Assembly: GCA_021234155.1 (NCBI GenBank)
Contig: JAJEKV010000092.1
Span: forward strand, 248,001-312,000
DNA from: Isoetes taiwanensis
Taxonomy: Eukaryota > Streptophyta > Lycopodiopsida > Isoetales > Isoetaceae
Length of the DNA: 64,000 nucleotides
Reading direction: 5' to 3'
The notes beneath the pieces were generated by a model. The model had not been told where the DNA came from. It made no database searches and saw nothing but the letters and a program-made list of their open reading frames with translations. Shown here piece after piece: positions 1-11,190 of this stretch. Positions within the stretch are counted from its first letter, which is position 1. Every line of letters starts with the position of its first letter. Position numbers and translations under genes: made by a program.

Positions 1-54
1 CGGGTTTTAGGATATACTTTCATGCTCTGACATTGTGACATTTACTGAATGCAG

Positions 55-1641
55 CCCGTATCCTGACCAGATCATACACGCTCGGCAACAGTGGAAAGCA
101 TTGGGTTGTCCTCAGGGTCCTAAGTGGAAGACCTTCGAGAAACTCTGCATATATGTTCTTCTGGAAGGCCAGGAAGATGATGAGGGAGAGGATGAAGACG
201 AGAAGAAGAAGAGAACGCCAAGAAAGGGCAGGGAATCTCTATCAGACCAATATGACCTCATTCTTAGCACTGAGGCAGTCTGGGAGAAATGGACTGAGAT
301 ATGGGCTCTATGGACAAGAGGCAAGCTTAAGGACAGCAATGGAGAATTGCCAACCAGGCCGGACCCAAAGTTGTTCGACAAGCAATTCATGAAAATGATA
401 CAAGGCCTGACGGACAAGGAAACGCTTGATCTACAGGGCAGAATCCTGGATGGAACAATCCTGCTAAGGAAAAGTAGAAGTTCAAAAATGCAGGACGCAA
501 AGGATTACGTCACAATCCTAAAGAGACGGCGTGCGTTGGAAGAAGGCATCACAGAGTTCTGCAATGTTGCCTCCAATGCATGCCATGATTTTGATTATTA
601 TAAGGAGAAGGCTGCGCTTGATGAGGAAGACATGAAGGAGTTGAACCGTCTATGTCAACTCTACATCAACACCAAGCTAAAGTGTAACGTCAAAACCCTC
701 CCCTTCCTTGAACATGCTATGGCAATTCTGAAGAGGAAGCTTGGATTCGGGGTGGTCCCATTTAAGGCCGATGATAGCTCCCCTCCATTCCTGGTAACCT
801 TGGGACATAAGGGGTTTGGTGGTCTGGAACTGGCACCTGGGCCCATGGCACTATTTGCCATGAATATGATCGAAGACCCCACCCTACTTTATGAAAAAGC
901 TGACATTGAGCAGTGGTACAAGACGTGTCTGGACATGACCGAGCTGGATACTTTCAGTTTCCTTATCTTTTGCATGCCAGGCAATCAGACAACTACTGTG
1001 TCACAATGGGCAGCTGATATTAACTTCACCAACAAGATCTTGTATTCCATATACGAACTGGAACATGAGTGTAGACTTGGCCTGCCAAAGGCACCAAGTT
1101 TTGCCAATATAGTTTTGGTTTTGGTTTCAAGATCGGCTGCAGACCTGGACAAGTGGTGGTCTAGCGAACACCACTATCTCGACAAGTTAATGATTTCTCA
1201 AGAGCAGATGGAACCCTGGAAGGGCGGCAGATTTATGGAGGATGTGCCATTGATGGACAAAGTCAGCACTGATGGTGCGACAGGTCCAATACATAGAATA
1301 CCTATCCGGCCAAGAGTTATCAAGTACTTCATAACCAGCTTGGTCGAGGAAGATCATATTGTATGCGAGTGGTACATGAATGGCCTGTTCTCTCAGGGGG
1401 CTATGCTGTATGGAATGAAACCAATATCCGTGGTTGGAAATAAGGACATGGTTGAAACCATTCGGTCATACCTGGACCTGCTTCATGAGCATTTCAAAGG
1501 GAGGAAGACAAATGGAAGCAGTAAGGACGATGATGACGAAGAAAAACCTGACAGCCAGGGAGAGAAAGATGACGGAGACGAGAATGTCAAAGGTTTAGAC
1601 GAGGATGTTGCGGAACAAATTGTGGAGAATCTAAGATTGAG
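55..1641 (+). CDS. Large exon of an unknown protein, 5' end outside window (palindrome-family copy 1)
   Basis: I do not recognise this family. The frame stays open for about 529 codons from an intron acceptor (gaatgcag before base 55) to a donor (TTGAG/GTGAGT) at 1641; an upstream exon must lie outside the window. The start of the exon (PYPDQIIHARQQW) recurs at the same acceptor position in two other copies, near 34552 and 20850 (-), so this boundary is conserved. The protein is soluble looking and has an acidic-basic stretch (EDDEGEDEDEKKKR) near residue 45 and an acidic Asp/Glu/Lys tail before the donor. There are no transmembrane segments and no transposase signature that I can name. Exon 2 (1772 onward) joins in frame (AG+GGA). 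It could be a host gene carried by an element or an element-coded protein; the function is unknown. Confidence 0.55.
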
Positions 1642-1771
1642 GTGAGTTCACTTTGCTCTCGGAGTGTTTCTCGACTCGCGAGTCGAGAAACCTCCGAGTC
1701 TTTAACTTTCTCCTTTCTCGACTCGTGAGTCGAGAAAGTCGTTTCCTATCTGACGTCTTTCATCATTCCAG
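1642..1771 (+). repeat. Intron of copy 1 carrying two long palindromes
   Basis: The 130-bp GT-AG intron between the two coding exons is largely made of two near-perfect palindromes (1666-1691 and 1713-1738), each built on CTCGACTCGCGAGTCGAG or the variant CTCGACTCGTGAGTCGAG with CTTT/GTTT flanks. In RNA each could fold into a hairpin. The same motif occurs in arrays elsewhere in this family. Confidence 0.8.
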
Positions 1772-2621
1772 GGACATCGACCGCAACCAATCCGGATCAT
1801 TGACAATATCACAGGGATCTGCTGGCGGTTCAGGTCATGAGGAGGATACTGCATCCAAAAAAGGCAGTCAAGAGCAAGACAGTGCGGGCAGCAAGAAAGG
1901 AGATGAAAAAATAATGATCCCGCATATGGATCCCGATCAAGAGGAAATCTGGTCAGAGCCAAACTCTAACTGGGATCCAGCGGGTCCCACCAAGCTTGTA
2001 ATATTTGATGTCAATGGAGTATTAGCTGCAGTATACCACGATAAAGACGTCCCTGAGCTTAACACCTCGCAGATGCCAATAAAAGTGGGGTCTAAAATTG
2101 TCGGCCTAAAGCAAAGGAGATTATTGATTGGTGCCTGGAACGGGGATTCGAAGTGGCCATATGGTCTTGTATGGCAAAGAAAAATATTATCAATGTCCTT
2201 GGTGTTCTCGGCCTTCCAGTTTTGATGTTCAGGTTTGTTTGGGGAAACGAAAGGATCGAGCATGTGTCAGACCTCGATCCAGCCATCACAACGGGGAAGC
2301 CTATTATGGTGAAAAGGCTGGAAAGGGTTTATGAAACATACCAGGACTTTAACAAACACAACACGCTGATCATAGACGACTCTGCCTACAAGTGCTATCA
2401 TAACTCGCACAATACAATCATTGCCAAGAGTTATCAGACCAGAAGAGTATGAAACGGATAGGTGGTTGTCTTTCAATCTCGTTCCTGTGTTGGCGGAATC
2501 CCTGTTTGCCATACTTGTGGCTGATGTGATTAGGAACTATCCGCACCTCAAGGAGGTCGATCCAAAGAGCAGCGCGATCATGAAAGCTATGGACGACAAA
2601 TATTATGGTGATCAAGAATAG
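1772..2621 (+). pseudogene. FCP1-like HAD phosphatase domain, frameshifted, DxN in place of DxD
   Basis: This continues the exon at 55-1641 after splicing. A charged Ser/Gly-rich linker is followed by LVIFDVNGVLAAV at about 1993, which sits at HAD motif I. The FCP1/NIF family has DLDxT there; here the second Asp is Asn, so phosphatase activity is doubtful. Next come FEVAIWSCMAKKN (2146 on) and NTLIIDDSAYKCYHN (2362 on), matching the IWS..KKN and LxDDSPxK motifs of plant FCP1-like proteins, then a helical tail to the stop at 2619-2621. The reading frame changes near 2118 and again near 2420, so the copy is broken or the assembly has single-base errors. The family assignment is fairly firm; the inactivity is inferred from the missing Asp. 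Confidence 0.65.
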
Positions 2622-2689
2622 TGACCTCTACTTTCAGATAGTTGAGTTGTGTAAATCTTGTAAAGAAACGTGAAGAAATGTACTATATT

Positions 2690-3010
2690 TTGTAATGAAT
2701 ATACTTGTACATTGAGTTTTCGCTGGCTTTCTCGACTCGCAGGTCGAGAAAGGCATGCTTGTCCTATTGATGAAACTATTTGTATGTTTGTTTGTGTGAC
2801 TGGATGTAGCCATATTCTATAATGATAATGGTTGTACATTGGGTTTCCTGGGCCTTCCTCGACTCGCGAGTCGAGAAAGGCACTGCTTGTCTCGTTGACG
2901 AGACCATTTGTATGCTTCCCTGTGTGATTGGATGCAGCCATATTCTAATGAGAATGGTTGTACTTTGACTTTTTTGGGTCTTTCTCGACTCGCGAGTCGA
3001 GAAAGGCACT
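2690..3010. repeat. Three tandem ~126-bp units, each with the CTCGACTCGCGAGTCGAG palindrome
   Basis: Three units with the order TTGTACATTG..., palindrome (about 2727-2751, 2853-2880, 2980-3006), AAAGGCAyTGCTTG, then GTGTGAyTGGATGCAGCCATATT. They lie just after the stop at 2621 and a possible 3' UTR (AATGAATATAC). The units differ at several positions, but the palindromes are nearly unchanged. Confidence 0.85.
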
Positions 3011-3137
3011 ACTTGCCACGTGATTGGATGCAGTTATATGGAATGAATATTCTCCATTGTATTTTGAATTCACCATTCTTTACTTCGTTTTGACTAATGG
3101 CACCATAATTGTTAATCATAGACTCTCCTTGCTCCAG

Positions 3138-3573
3138 GTGGTTCAGGCACGGATCCCGCACCAGCACAGATCCCGTTCAGGCATCACAGAGACCGCCCCA
3201 GGCGGCACAAATCCCGCTCAAGGCGGCAGAGATACCGTTCTGGCACAGATCCCACTCACGCTACACTTTTACCCGAACTTTGGGATAAGGTTGGTCGTGA
3301 ATGCAGACGCTATGCACACGCTCGGGATAAAGAAGAGGGGAAGAAATTTGAGACAGTCCAGAAAGCTCAAAGCATCTTGCAAGCATTGCATAACATCCAC
3401 GGAGGTTGGGGGAGGAGCATATTCGATGAAAAGCTGCGGGAGGAGAGTGGAGAAGTCGGGTGGACAGGTCAGTCGGTGGCTCCCGAGGCACCTCTCATGA
3501 GGCATTCCACGCTCTTCAGGTTGCCCCCAAGGCTTACAGACGGCATGAAGAAGCCCCGCAAGTTAATCCCCTA
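3138..3573 (+). CDS. Terminal-exon-like reading frame, Arg-rich then helical, unknown
   Basis: After an acceptor (gctccag/GTGG) a frame stays open for about 145 codons to TAA at 3571-3573. It begins with a Gly/Pro and Arg/Ser-rich stretch (HRDRPRRHKSRSRRQRY), then a charged helical part (LWDKVGRECRRYAHARDKEE) and a Pro/Arg-rich end. The region after the stop (3590-3660) resembles the 3' region of the other copies at about 34790-34850 and 20560-20640 (-), so it is probably the last exon of the same family. I could not place a donor joining it to the FCP1-like exon. The function is unknown. Confidence 0.4.
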
Positions 3574-3739
3574 AGGTGGACCACCTACCACGATGATGTA
3601 ACTGTAATGACAGCAAGACCGCCATGGTCTCTGCGTCCGATGTAAAATATATTGTACCTATTCAATTTATTAATAAAAATTCTTTTTCAACTAGAACTTT
3701 GGTTTCAATCTTTAATGAATTTCCTTTGTATGAGTTGTA

Positions 3740-3918
3740 TTGTTCTTGTTCTCGACTCGCTATCCGAGAAAACTGGGAGAAAGCTCGAACCCACACTAAG
3801 AGACAAATATTCGAATTATGGACAGTTTTCGAGTCGGAGTTCTCCTTTTTGTGTAAAATAACAGGGTTCCGAAAAAAAGTGGAAATGGAATGAGACCCAC
3901 TTTAATTAAATACGACTT
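3740..3918 (+). repeat. Right terminal segment of palindrome-family copy 1
   Basis: This segment matches 35030-35201 almost end to end: CTCGACTCG.TATCC.AGAAAA.TGGGAGAAAGCT, then TGTGTAAAATAACAGGGTTC, then a shared end CCCACTTTAATTAAATACGA ending in CTT at 3918. In the second copy that end is one arm of an inverted repeat. Copia gag sequence begins directly after 3918, so the unit appears to have inserted into a copia element. Confidence 0.7.
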
Positions 3919-5100
3919 TAAAGGAAATACACTTCCAGAATTAAGGCAGCTGCACTCCAACTCAATGCAATGGAAAAGGGGCTCGAAGATGACCTGATTG
4001 TTGGTGCTCTACTCCTAGGATTGCCTGCAACCTTCAATAACGTAAAGAATTTGATAGGATCTATAGAACATGTGGAGTTGGAATGGGCGTACCAGCAGAT
4101 CTTAATGGAGGAGATCAATTAGGCAGGAGCCAAGCGAGGAGGACAAGTTGAAGGTCATGCACTTGTTGGAAGACAAGAGAATGTAGAGACCCGTAAATGC
4201 TACAATTGCAACAAACATGGGCATATTGCCAGGGACTGTCCTGAACCAATAAGAGAAATGATTCTAAGAGAGAGAAGAAACAGGAGATGGTGGCTGACAA
4301 AGATGAAATGAAGAAGAGAAGAGGCCATGCTCACAAAGCTTCCACAGCGAGTGAGACTGATAACTCTGATCAAAGCTCCAGCAATGATGCGCTTGTGTCT
4401 GTAGCAAGTGCATTCGTAACATGTAAGCTGGAGAGAAACCAAAGCAATATCATAATGATATCTCTTTGGATAGTCAGCAATATCATCAGCATGCTTGCAA
4501 AAATTGCCGATGTTATAAAGGCCATCCTTTGTCAGCCAAAAGAAGATGATGCATGGAATAATTCATGTGGAATTGAGGCGGTGGCTCTCATGGCAGAAAT
4601 TGCCTAAGGGATATGGCTCCTTCACTCTGGAGCCAGTGATAACATGACACCAAAACAGGAATTATTCCAGAAATTTAAAGAGGAATGAGGACAATGGAAG
4701 GTAAAAATAGGCAAAGGTCTAAGTGTACAAGGCACGGGAACTGTGATGTTAAAACTAGCTACCGGGTCCTGCTTAAAAATATATTGTATGTGCCAGACTT
4801 GGAAGCCAATCTGCTCTCAATTTCAAAAATGGATGATGCTTAATTATACATCACATTTGGAGGAGGAAGGTGTATAATTCGAAATCAAAGATGCATCATG
4901 GTGGCACAAGGAGAAAGAATGGGAAGTCTTTATAGAATCAGCTGGTGCAGAGAACCATCTACAACACTGAATACAAGCAGCACAGATCCCAATCAAACTT
5001 GGCAATGAACGCCTTGGTCATGCCAACTTCCAGTTCCTCAAAAAGATGCAGGTCCAAAATTTTGTGAAAGAGCTACCCAGATATATTGTGCTTCCATATC
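3919..5100 (+). mobile_element. Ty1/copia gag-protease-integrase remnant
   Basis: Read in several frames: a gag segment (MEKGLEDDLIVGALLLGLP, about 3970), the zinc knuckle CYNCNKHGHIARDC at about 4197-4240, a protease-like site with Asp changed to His (LHSGASDNMTP, about 4620), the copia motif ILYVPDLEANLLSISKM (about 4785-4830), and the start of GAG-pre-integrase (ERLGHANFQFLKKM, about 5010). Stops and frameshifts separate the parts. No LTR was found and the left side is cut by the unit ending at 3918. This is an old dead copy. Confidence 0.85.
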
Positions 5101-6300
5101 TATTTGATTCAATATAAGAAAGCCTGTTGCAAGAGCTCTTAAATTCTTTAAATTCTAGAGCTTTGTATCAGATTCAAGCATTGAAATATGGCCGCATTTT
5201 GTATGCAGAAAAAAAAATTAAAATCTTTGTTTTGGTGTGTTATGGGACATATGTTATTTTTAATGATTTATATATTGTTCATGGTGTTTTTTGAAATTTG
5301 ATTTTTTTTTTCTTTCCAATCAAGAAGCCAAGATATCCTATAACACACCAGAACAAAGATGCAAACAACCAAACTCTGTGATATCATGGTGCTTACACCT
5401 CAATTCTAAATGCGCAAGAGTAGTATTATCTTACAACTTTAGACATGAGGAGAGGTGTTCCCGAATTGGTGGCCCGAGTTCTGGTCATCCATTACTAACA
5501 CATACTTCCTAAGCTTAGATCTTAAGGAAACCAATATTTAAAAAGAATGCATGCATCAATGGAAGAAAAGTCTTAATCTTCTTCTTATCCATACAATCAT
5601 CTATATTCCTGCACAAAGGCTACATCTTATGCATCTTATGGATGCCAGAGTAAATATTATTCCTGCATGCCATATGGATATGCCAGAGTAAATATTACAC
5701 ATGGGGTATCCAATTGGGGCATCCTGTCCTGCATTAACGTCCTATGGATATGCCAGAGTAAATATTACACATGGAGCATCCAGACTCCACGTCTTAGTGA
5801 CCACATCATTTACTCTTGGTGCCCTATGGATGATCTGCTAGTAAATTTTGACCTTTGAAGAAAGGCAATTCTTCACAATGCACTCACACATCCTTCTTAA
5901 TGCCTTGGTCGTCAAACCCGAACATTCCATTGCCTTGAAAATGAATATTTATAATAAGTTTCCTATGGCACCAAGTTTGAAGTTTTTGGCATCCAATTCA
6001 ATTTCAATTTAAGGAAGACAAAGCATTGCACAGTACTGCAACCGAACAATTAGTTGTTAAACCTTAGTTGCCGATCAAGCCGATTTTAATGTTGTAGGCC
6101 TACTGAGCTACAGCTTGGCTTTCAAAATGAGAAATTAAGGATTGATCCAAACCTTTTTTGGAAACATGATGGAAAAATATAATTTCCGGCCAGCCAGAAT
6201 GCATTTTTGACACAAACCACACATTTGGCAAGAATTGATAGAGTTCTCCCATCTTCTTGCAAAAAACTTGCATTTATCCAATCTGAAAGATTGCAGATAT
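5101..6300. other. No gene seen; short repeats at 5640-5790
   Basis: AT-rich sequence without a convincing frame. At 5660-5790 the phrase TGGATATGCCAGAGTAAATA followed by TTACACATGG occurs twice, with a partial third copy at 5640, about 73 bp apart. The right end merges into the likely 3' UTR of the gene on the minus strand that stops at 6360. Confidence 0.6.
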
Positions 6301-6359
6301 TCAAACCTGTACAGAGGAATAAAAAACTAACATGCCTACACTGTACAAGGCCAATATAA

Positions 6360-7968
6360 TCATTTGTCCTCTTCCATGGGTGCCTTAGTCTCTGGAACGG
6401 GATTTATCTCTGTTCCTGGTTTTGAATCATTATCGTCCTCCACACTTAAGATATCTACATAGGCTAGTTGGGCCAACAGCAATGAGAGAATAAGTCCATA
6501 AGACGCAATCTTTGCGGGCCGCATCCATGTAGCAGAGAGAAATGCTGCATCAGAGTGCTTAAGTGTCAGATCACATCAGAATAAGTAAGTTTCTTATGTT
6601 TGTCCATTTTTGCCTCTCCTTAAGGGGATCTACATATTCTTCAGCAAGCAGATTCTTCCCTCGCATCAGATTATGTAATATATGGAACTCGAAGAGAATA
6701 TCTGTCTGACTGACAATATTTTACAATTGGCTGCAGATCTATAGACTTAGTGTATTTATATAAACCATAAATACGGACTTCAATATATACCTGTGCCCGA
6801 ACTCCACATAAAAGAGGCAAGCACCATAGAAAGTCCACCATAAAGTACCTGCCTGTAGCTTCTGCTAAAGGCTTTGGCTGAAGGATCGGCCATAGCTGTC
6901 AATTTCTACACCCGAAGAAAGTATTAGAAAATCATAATGTAAGGAAGAACAGAGGAGTAAAGATGCTTAGAAAAGATACTTTCTCATATGGACCCTTAGA
7001 TAGCCCTGAACCATATAAAGAGGGCCTGGAAGGCCGATACAAATTCTTGAAAAATAAAGCCTCGTTTCTTCTGTATGCAGAACGAATTTGAAATTCCTCA
7101 AAGTCTTTTGACCACGCCTGCAAAAGTTTCCGTCATGGCATAACTGCGGCAACAAATTACATACATGCAATGCACTAAATGCAGTACCTCTATTTCAGCT
7201 CGTACAATTTGTAAATCCTTCTCAATAGCATTAGCGTCTGCATCTAACCTACGTAGCACCTGCAACAGCAAAGAGGACGTCACATTTAGAAAAGACTCCC
7301 CTTGCCTTTTTCATTTCTACAGGGGACTTTGTATTGTCCGAATTATAATAATACATAACAAGTGTAGCTTATTCCAAATTCCAAAACCTGTGTGCACAAT
7401 ACAAAGCTGAAGCCAGTAATATTGGGATTCACATTGGCTATGCAATTGAGCTATTAATATATAATTAAAAAATCCTACAGTTCCCGCTGGAGAATCCATA
7501 GGGGATAATTACAGGTGTCCTGTATTTTTACTCTAGTGTAGCTTAAGACATTCCCCATAAGTTACATAATTGTGGACTGCCCCACTATTTTACAGTTTAC
7601 TACACCCATCATAGGAGCAGCTAATACTTAAAATTTAATGTATGGAGAGAAGGGAAACTTACACTGCTGCCTGTTGCATCTAATCCCTTCATTGTTCGAT
7701 ATGCTATTCTGTGGTGCTCCCAAGTAACATCCTTAGCCACTTTTCGCAGATGCTCTGATCTCTCATCCACAAAATCTGACATATGCACTTTCCCTACCTG
7801 AATTTGAATCATTTCCACAAGCATCTCCTGCACCCCAGAATCTCCATCTACTTCATTCGAATCAGAGCCCCAACGACTAGAACAATGAATTACACATCCA
7901 TTTTGCTTAAGCCTAGATGGCTGCGGCTGGCAGACATACCATGCTGGCCCTGAACGTAAGATTGACAT
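6360..7968 (-). CDS. Five-exon gene, predicted 271-aa protein with two C-terminal membrane helices
   Basis: I do not recognise the family. Exons by eye: 7968-7663, 7259-7188, 7117-6980, 6905-6791, 6544-6360, all with GT-AG borders and compatible phases. The ATG at 7968 (MSILRSGPAWYV) is the first Met. The N-terminal third is Ser/Cys/Gln-rich and could be an organelle transit peptide. A helical charged middle follows (VQEMLVEMIQIQVGKVHMSD, then EHLRKVAKDVTWEHHRIAYR, then LRRLDADANAIEKDLQ; coiled-coil like). The end carries two hydrophobic helices, about residues 192-212 (VLYGGLSMVLASFM) and 223-243 (IASYGLILSLLLAQLAYVDI), then an acidic tail ending in EEDK. All splices keep the frame with no internal stop, which argues for a real gene. 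A membrane role, perhaps in plastid or mitochondrion, is only inference. Confidence 0.7.
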
Positions 7969-9435
7969 GTTCACCTCCAAAAACTCTCGGAGCTTGAGCT
8001 ATTTTAGGTTTCTCCAAAATCTGATTCTTTTTGAGCGATGTCGTCTAAGGCAATTTATAGATTTGTCGAGGTAGGATCAAATGAGTAAAATGCGAAAGTA
8101 CAAGCAAATACCAAGGATGAAAGCGTCTATGCAAGCACATGAAGCTCCGCCATGCATCTCGCCATTTGTTGGGCGCCACAAGAAACGACCACGGGAGCTT
8201 GCGTGTGGCCTCCGCCTGCGGGAATCAAATATCTCCACTATTTCCGGTAACGGAACCGCTGTTTCCCGATATCGGAACAATATAAACTAAATCAAACTTT
8301 TCACGTTTAGCGGGTGACAACAGGGAGGCAATTAACTTATATTTAGCAAACGAAGAATTCCTCGAATTCTAGTGTTTGCACATGCCATAATGCTCTAATT
8401 ATTTCGTTTGGTATTTGGGGAGGGTATCTCACACATGGTTTTGCCTAGATTTTGGGGGTGTATTGTATGCGAAATCGTAGTTAGTGTATATTTTGAGTGA
8501 TTTGAGCTGCTTGCTGGCTAGTGAAATGAGGATTCCAAAATCGGCTCTGGATGGAATTTTTTCCCCCTTTGGTTCTATGCATGGTACAAGAATTAAGGAT
8601 AAGGATGGACGCCTCTTTCTTCTTTCGGCAGGGATCTGGGTGGGGCGGCCTTCCAGGCAGAGTTTTCGGCTGAAGCTGCTTCACTTCTTGAAATTAGAGG
8701 CCGGGCTGAGGAGTATTAGATCAGATAGGGCTGCTAATAGTACAGGGGCGGCCTTGTTGGTGATAATACAGGGATGTGATCGCTGTTGACAAGGCAAGGC
8801 AGCCTAGCAAGGCAAGGCAAGGCAAGGCCGGCAGTCTGGTTTGTAAAGAGGAAAGGTGGACTGCGAATCGGCCTGGGCGGGCAGGCAGGCAGAGGTTTCG
8901 GCAGGCAGGCAGGGTTTTCTGAATGATAGCGCATTCCGGCTGGGTTGCTTAGGGCCGGAGTAGACTGGGAGCAGAGATTAAAGACTTGGTGAAGGCGTGG
9001 ATCAGAGATTGGAGCAGAGTGGACTTGGAAGGCGTGGTGTATATTTGCCGGAGTAGCTGGATTTGGGCCAGAGATTGGCTTCGAATGTTATGGCTCCGGC
9101 TTCATGCAATCGATGCCATCAGAGTCAGCAGTCAGGTGCCATCAGCAATTTGCAATCGATGCCATCAGAGGCATTGCTATCTGCAATCGATGCGAGCAGA
9201 GGCACGCCTTCACTTTTTTTTCTTTTTTTTAATCTTCTAACCATGTGTGGCGTTTGGACCATTGGAAGTGGGGGGCGAATTATTGGCAAAAAATTTAATG
9301 GCCTTTGATTTGGCACAGAACAGAGAATATTCCAAAAATCAATGGTGAAAAATCAAAGATGAGAAAAAACGCGATAAGGAATGAAAAATAATAGATAAGA
9401 TATGTGGCAATAACATTTAACTTGGTCCATTAGAC
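7969..9435. other. Upstream region of the 271-aa gene and repeat-containing spacer, no gene seen
   Basis: Likely promoter and 5' UTR of the minus-strand gene lie at 7969-8300. Further right are short tandem repeats: GGCAAGGCA units at 8790-8828, GGCAGGCA units at 8876-8915, and three copies of GCAATCGATGCcATCAGAG at about 9107-9195. No frame here has protein-like composition. Confidence 0.5.
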
Positions 9436-9439
9436 CTTT

Positions 9440-9600
9440 AGTAGGGGGGAATCTCTGCCTAGCGGTTTCCGAGTGGGGGAATCTGTTCCGAGCAGAGGCG
9501 CCATTTGCGAATTTCCACCTGAAAATCGCCTAGCGGCAGAGATTCCCCTACGTGGCCTAAGCCACCTTCAAATTACCCCTGCCATGTCGGCAGGGGTATA
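9440..9600 (+). promoter_or_regulatory. Inverted repeat, GC hairpin and TATA-like box
   Basis: TAGGGGGGAATCTCTGCC at about 9440 is mirrored by GGCAGAGATTCCCCTA ending near 9550. It is followed by CCCCTGCCatgtCGGCAGGGG (9576-9597), a hairpin touching GTATAAAG. This may be the core promoter of an untranslated transcript or part of an unrecognised element end. No coding frame follows. Confidence 0.35.
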
Positions 9601-11190
9601 AAGCATATTTTTTTATTTTTTTATTTTTCTCCTTTTTTGTAGACGTTCTTTCCGGTGATAGCTTCGCAGAGGAGTTTTCTCCTTGGCGCTAGGACGCCGA
9701 AGTCATCCATTTTCGAATTGGAAGGCATCATTGTAGGCGTTAGGCTTTAAGCTTCAAGTCGACATATCATTTGTTCGAAGACTTTTAGTTTTTTGTATGT
9801 TCTTGCCTATTTTTTTAATTTTTTCTTGTTTTTACAGGTCGGCATTCAGATCAGGTAGTCTTTGGTGATTTCTGGCAATAATCCTTAAGATCCAATATGT
9901 CCGAGTCGCTGGTAGTCACTCCAGGTGTTAAGGTGTTAATAATTTTAAGATTTAAGGTGTGGCGTTGATCTTTGGCAGTAGATCCTTTGTTGGAGTCGTT
10001 GTTAGTGACTTGGAGTGGTTGTTAGTGTTCGAGAATATGTCAGAGTCTTAGTTTTAAGACATTAAGGTTTAAGGTGTGGTGGTTGCGATGTTTCTTGAGC
10101 TACTTGCAGTTCCATGCAGCTCTCGTGTGCAAGTGAAGACCTCCTTTCAAAGAAGATCGAGTTTTGCAAATTTTCAAGTTCCTTAAGTATTTCAATGTCA
10201 ACTTGTGAACTTCATTGTGAACTTGTTGTATTTGATTGTGAACTTGCTGTAAAGGTTTAAGTGTATTTGAATTTTAAATTATATTACATGACTCTTATAG
10301 TATGCTGTGTTGGCGGTGCTCTGGTGGCACCGCTTAAAATGTGACTAAAAAAGACTAAAAAATACTCAAAAATGACATGAAAAAAACTTAAGAGATAATC
10401 TTAGATTTGAAGGTGGTGTAGGTTACAATCCTAAGAATTTTGAATCTACAATTTCAAAATTTAACTCACGTGGAACAACTTATCCCAAACCCATTCTAAC
10501 TTGCTCTCTCACTTCAACTCAATTTTGCCCCTCAAGTAGTATTGACCACAATTTGGCTAGATTTTCACTTGCTTGCTGATGTGTTAATCTCCTTCCAAAG
10601 GTAAAAGTTGGTGATATGAAGGATTACTTCATTTGGGTCAAGTCAAATAATGTTGCTCCACCTAGGCAAAGTTATAGTCCTATATTATGTTAGAATACAC
10701 GTCTCGTGGAGATGCCTTGTAGAATACATCCTATATTCCTCCCATTACATTAGAAAAACACGCAAGCTTCCCAAGGAAGTTATTCACAACCTGTTCAAAC
10801 CTCCCAAAGTGTACAATGCATAGCTTCGACAGCCACTTTGCAACAAAATCACGTCCATCAAACCATGTGATAATAATGCCGAAGATATACCAAAAAAGTA
10901 AATGAGAATAGAATAGAATAGAATAGAAATAGCACATTTTAGCTTACCATGTTAAATGAATTATTCATCGTTTCAAGTCCATTTAGAATAAATAATGTAC
11001 ACGAGACTGCTTTTAATGCTTGCTTATCCTGTATGTATTCATTCATCAAGTTGTGACAACATGGCATCTGGAAAATGCATCTCAATCACGTCCATGAGAG
11101 AAATTATTCCAGGTTTACCATCATAGATGATTTATACATTTTTTCTTGTCGTCTAATCAAAAAATAATAGGCTACCAACGCTATGAGCAA
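9601..11190. other. No gene recognised
   Basis: T-rich and AT-rich sequence. At 10905-10930 there is a short AGAAT repeat. The right end (11000-11190) is probably the 3' UTR of the J-domain gene on the minus strand. Between 9840 and 10100 the phrases TAGTGACTTGGAGT and TTTAAGGTGTGG recur loosely. Confidence 0.45.

Noticed and set aside
10905-10930. AGAAT repeat as a LINE tail
   Set aside because: No LINE 3' sequence follows on either side; treated as a simple repeat.
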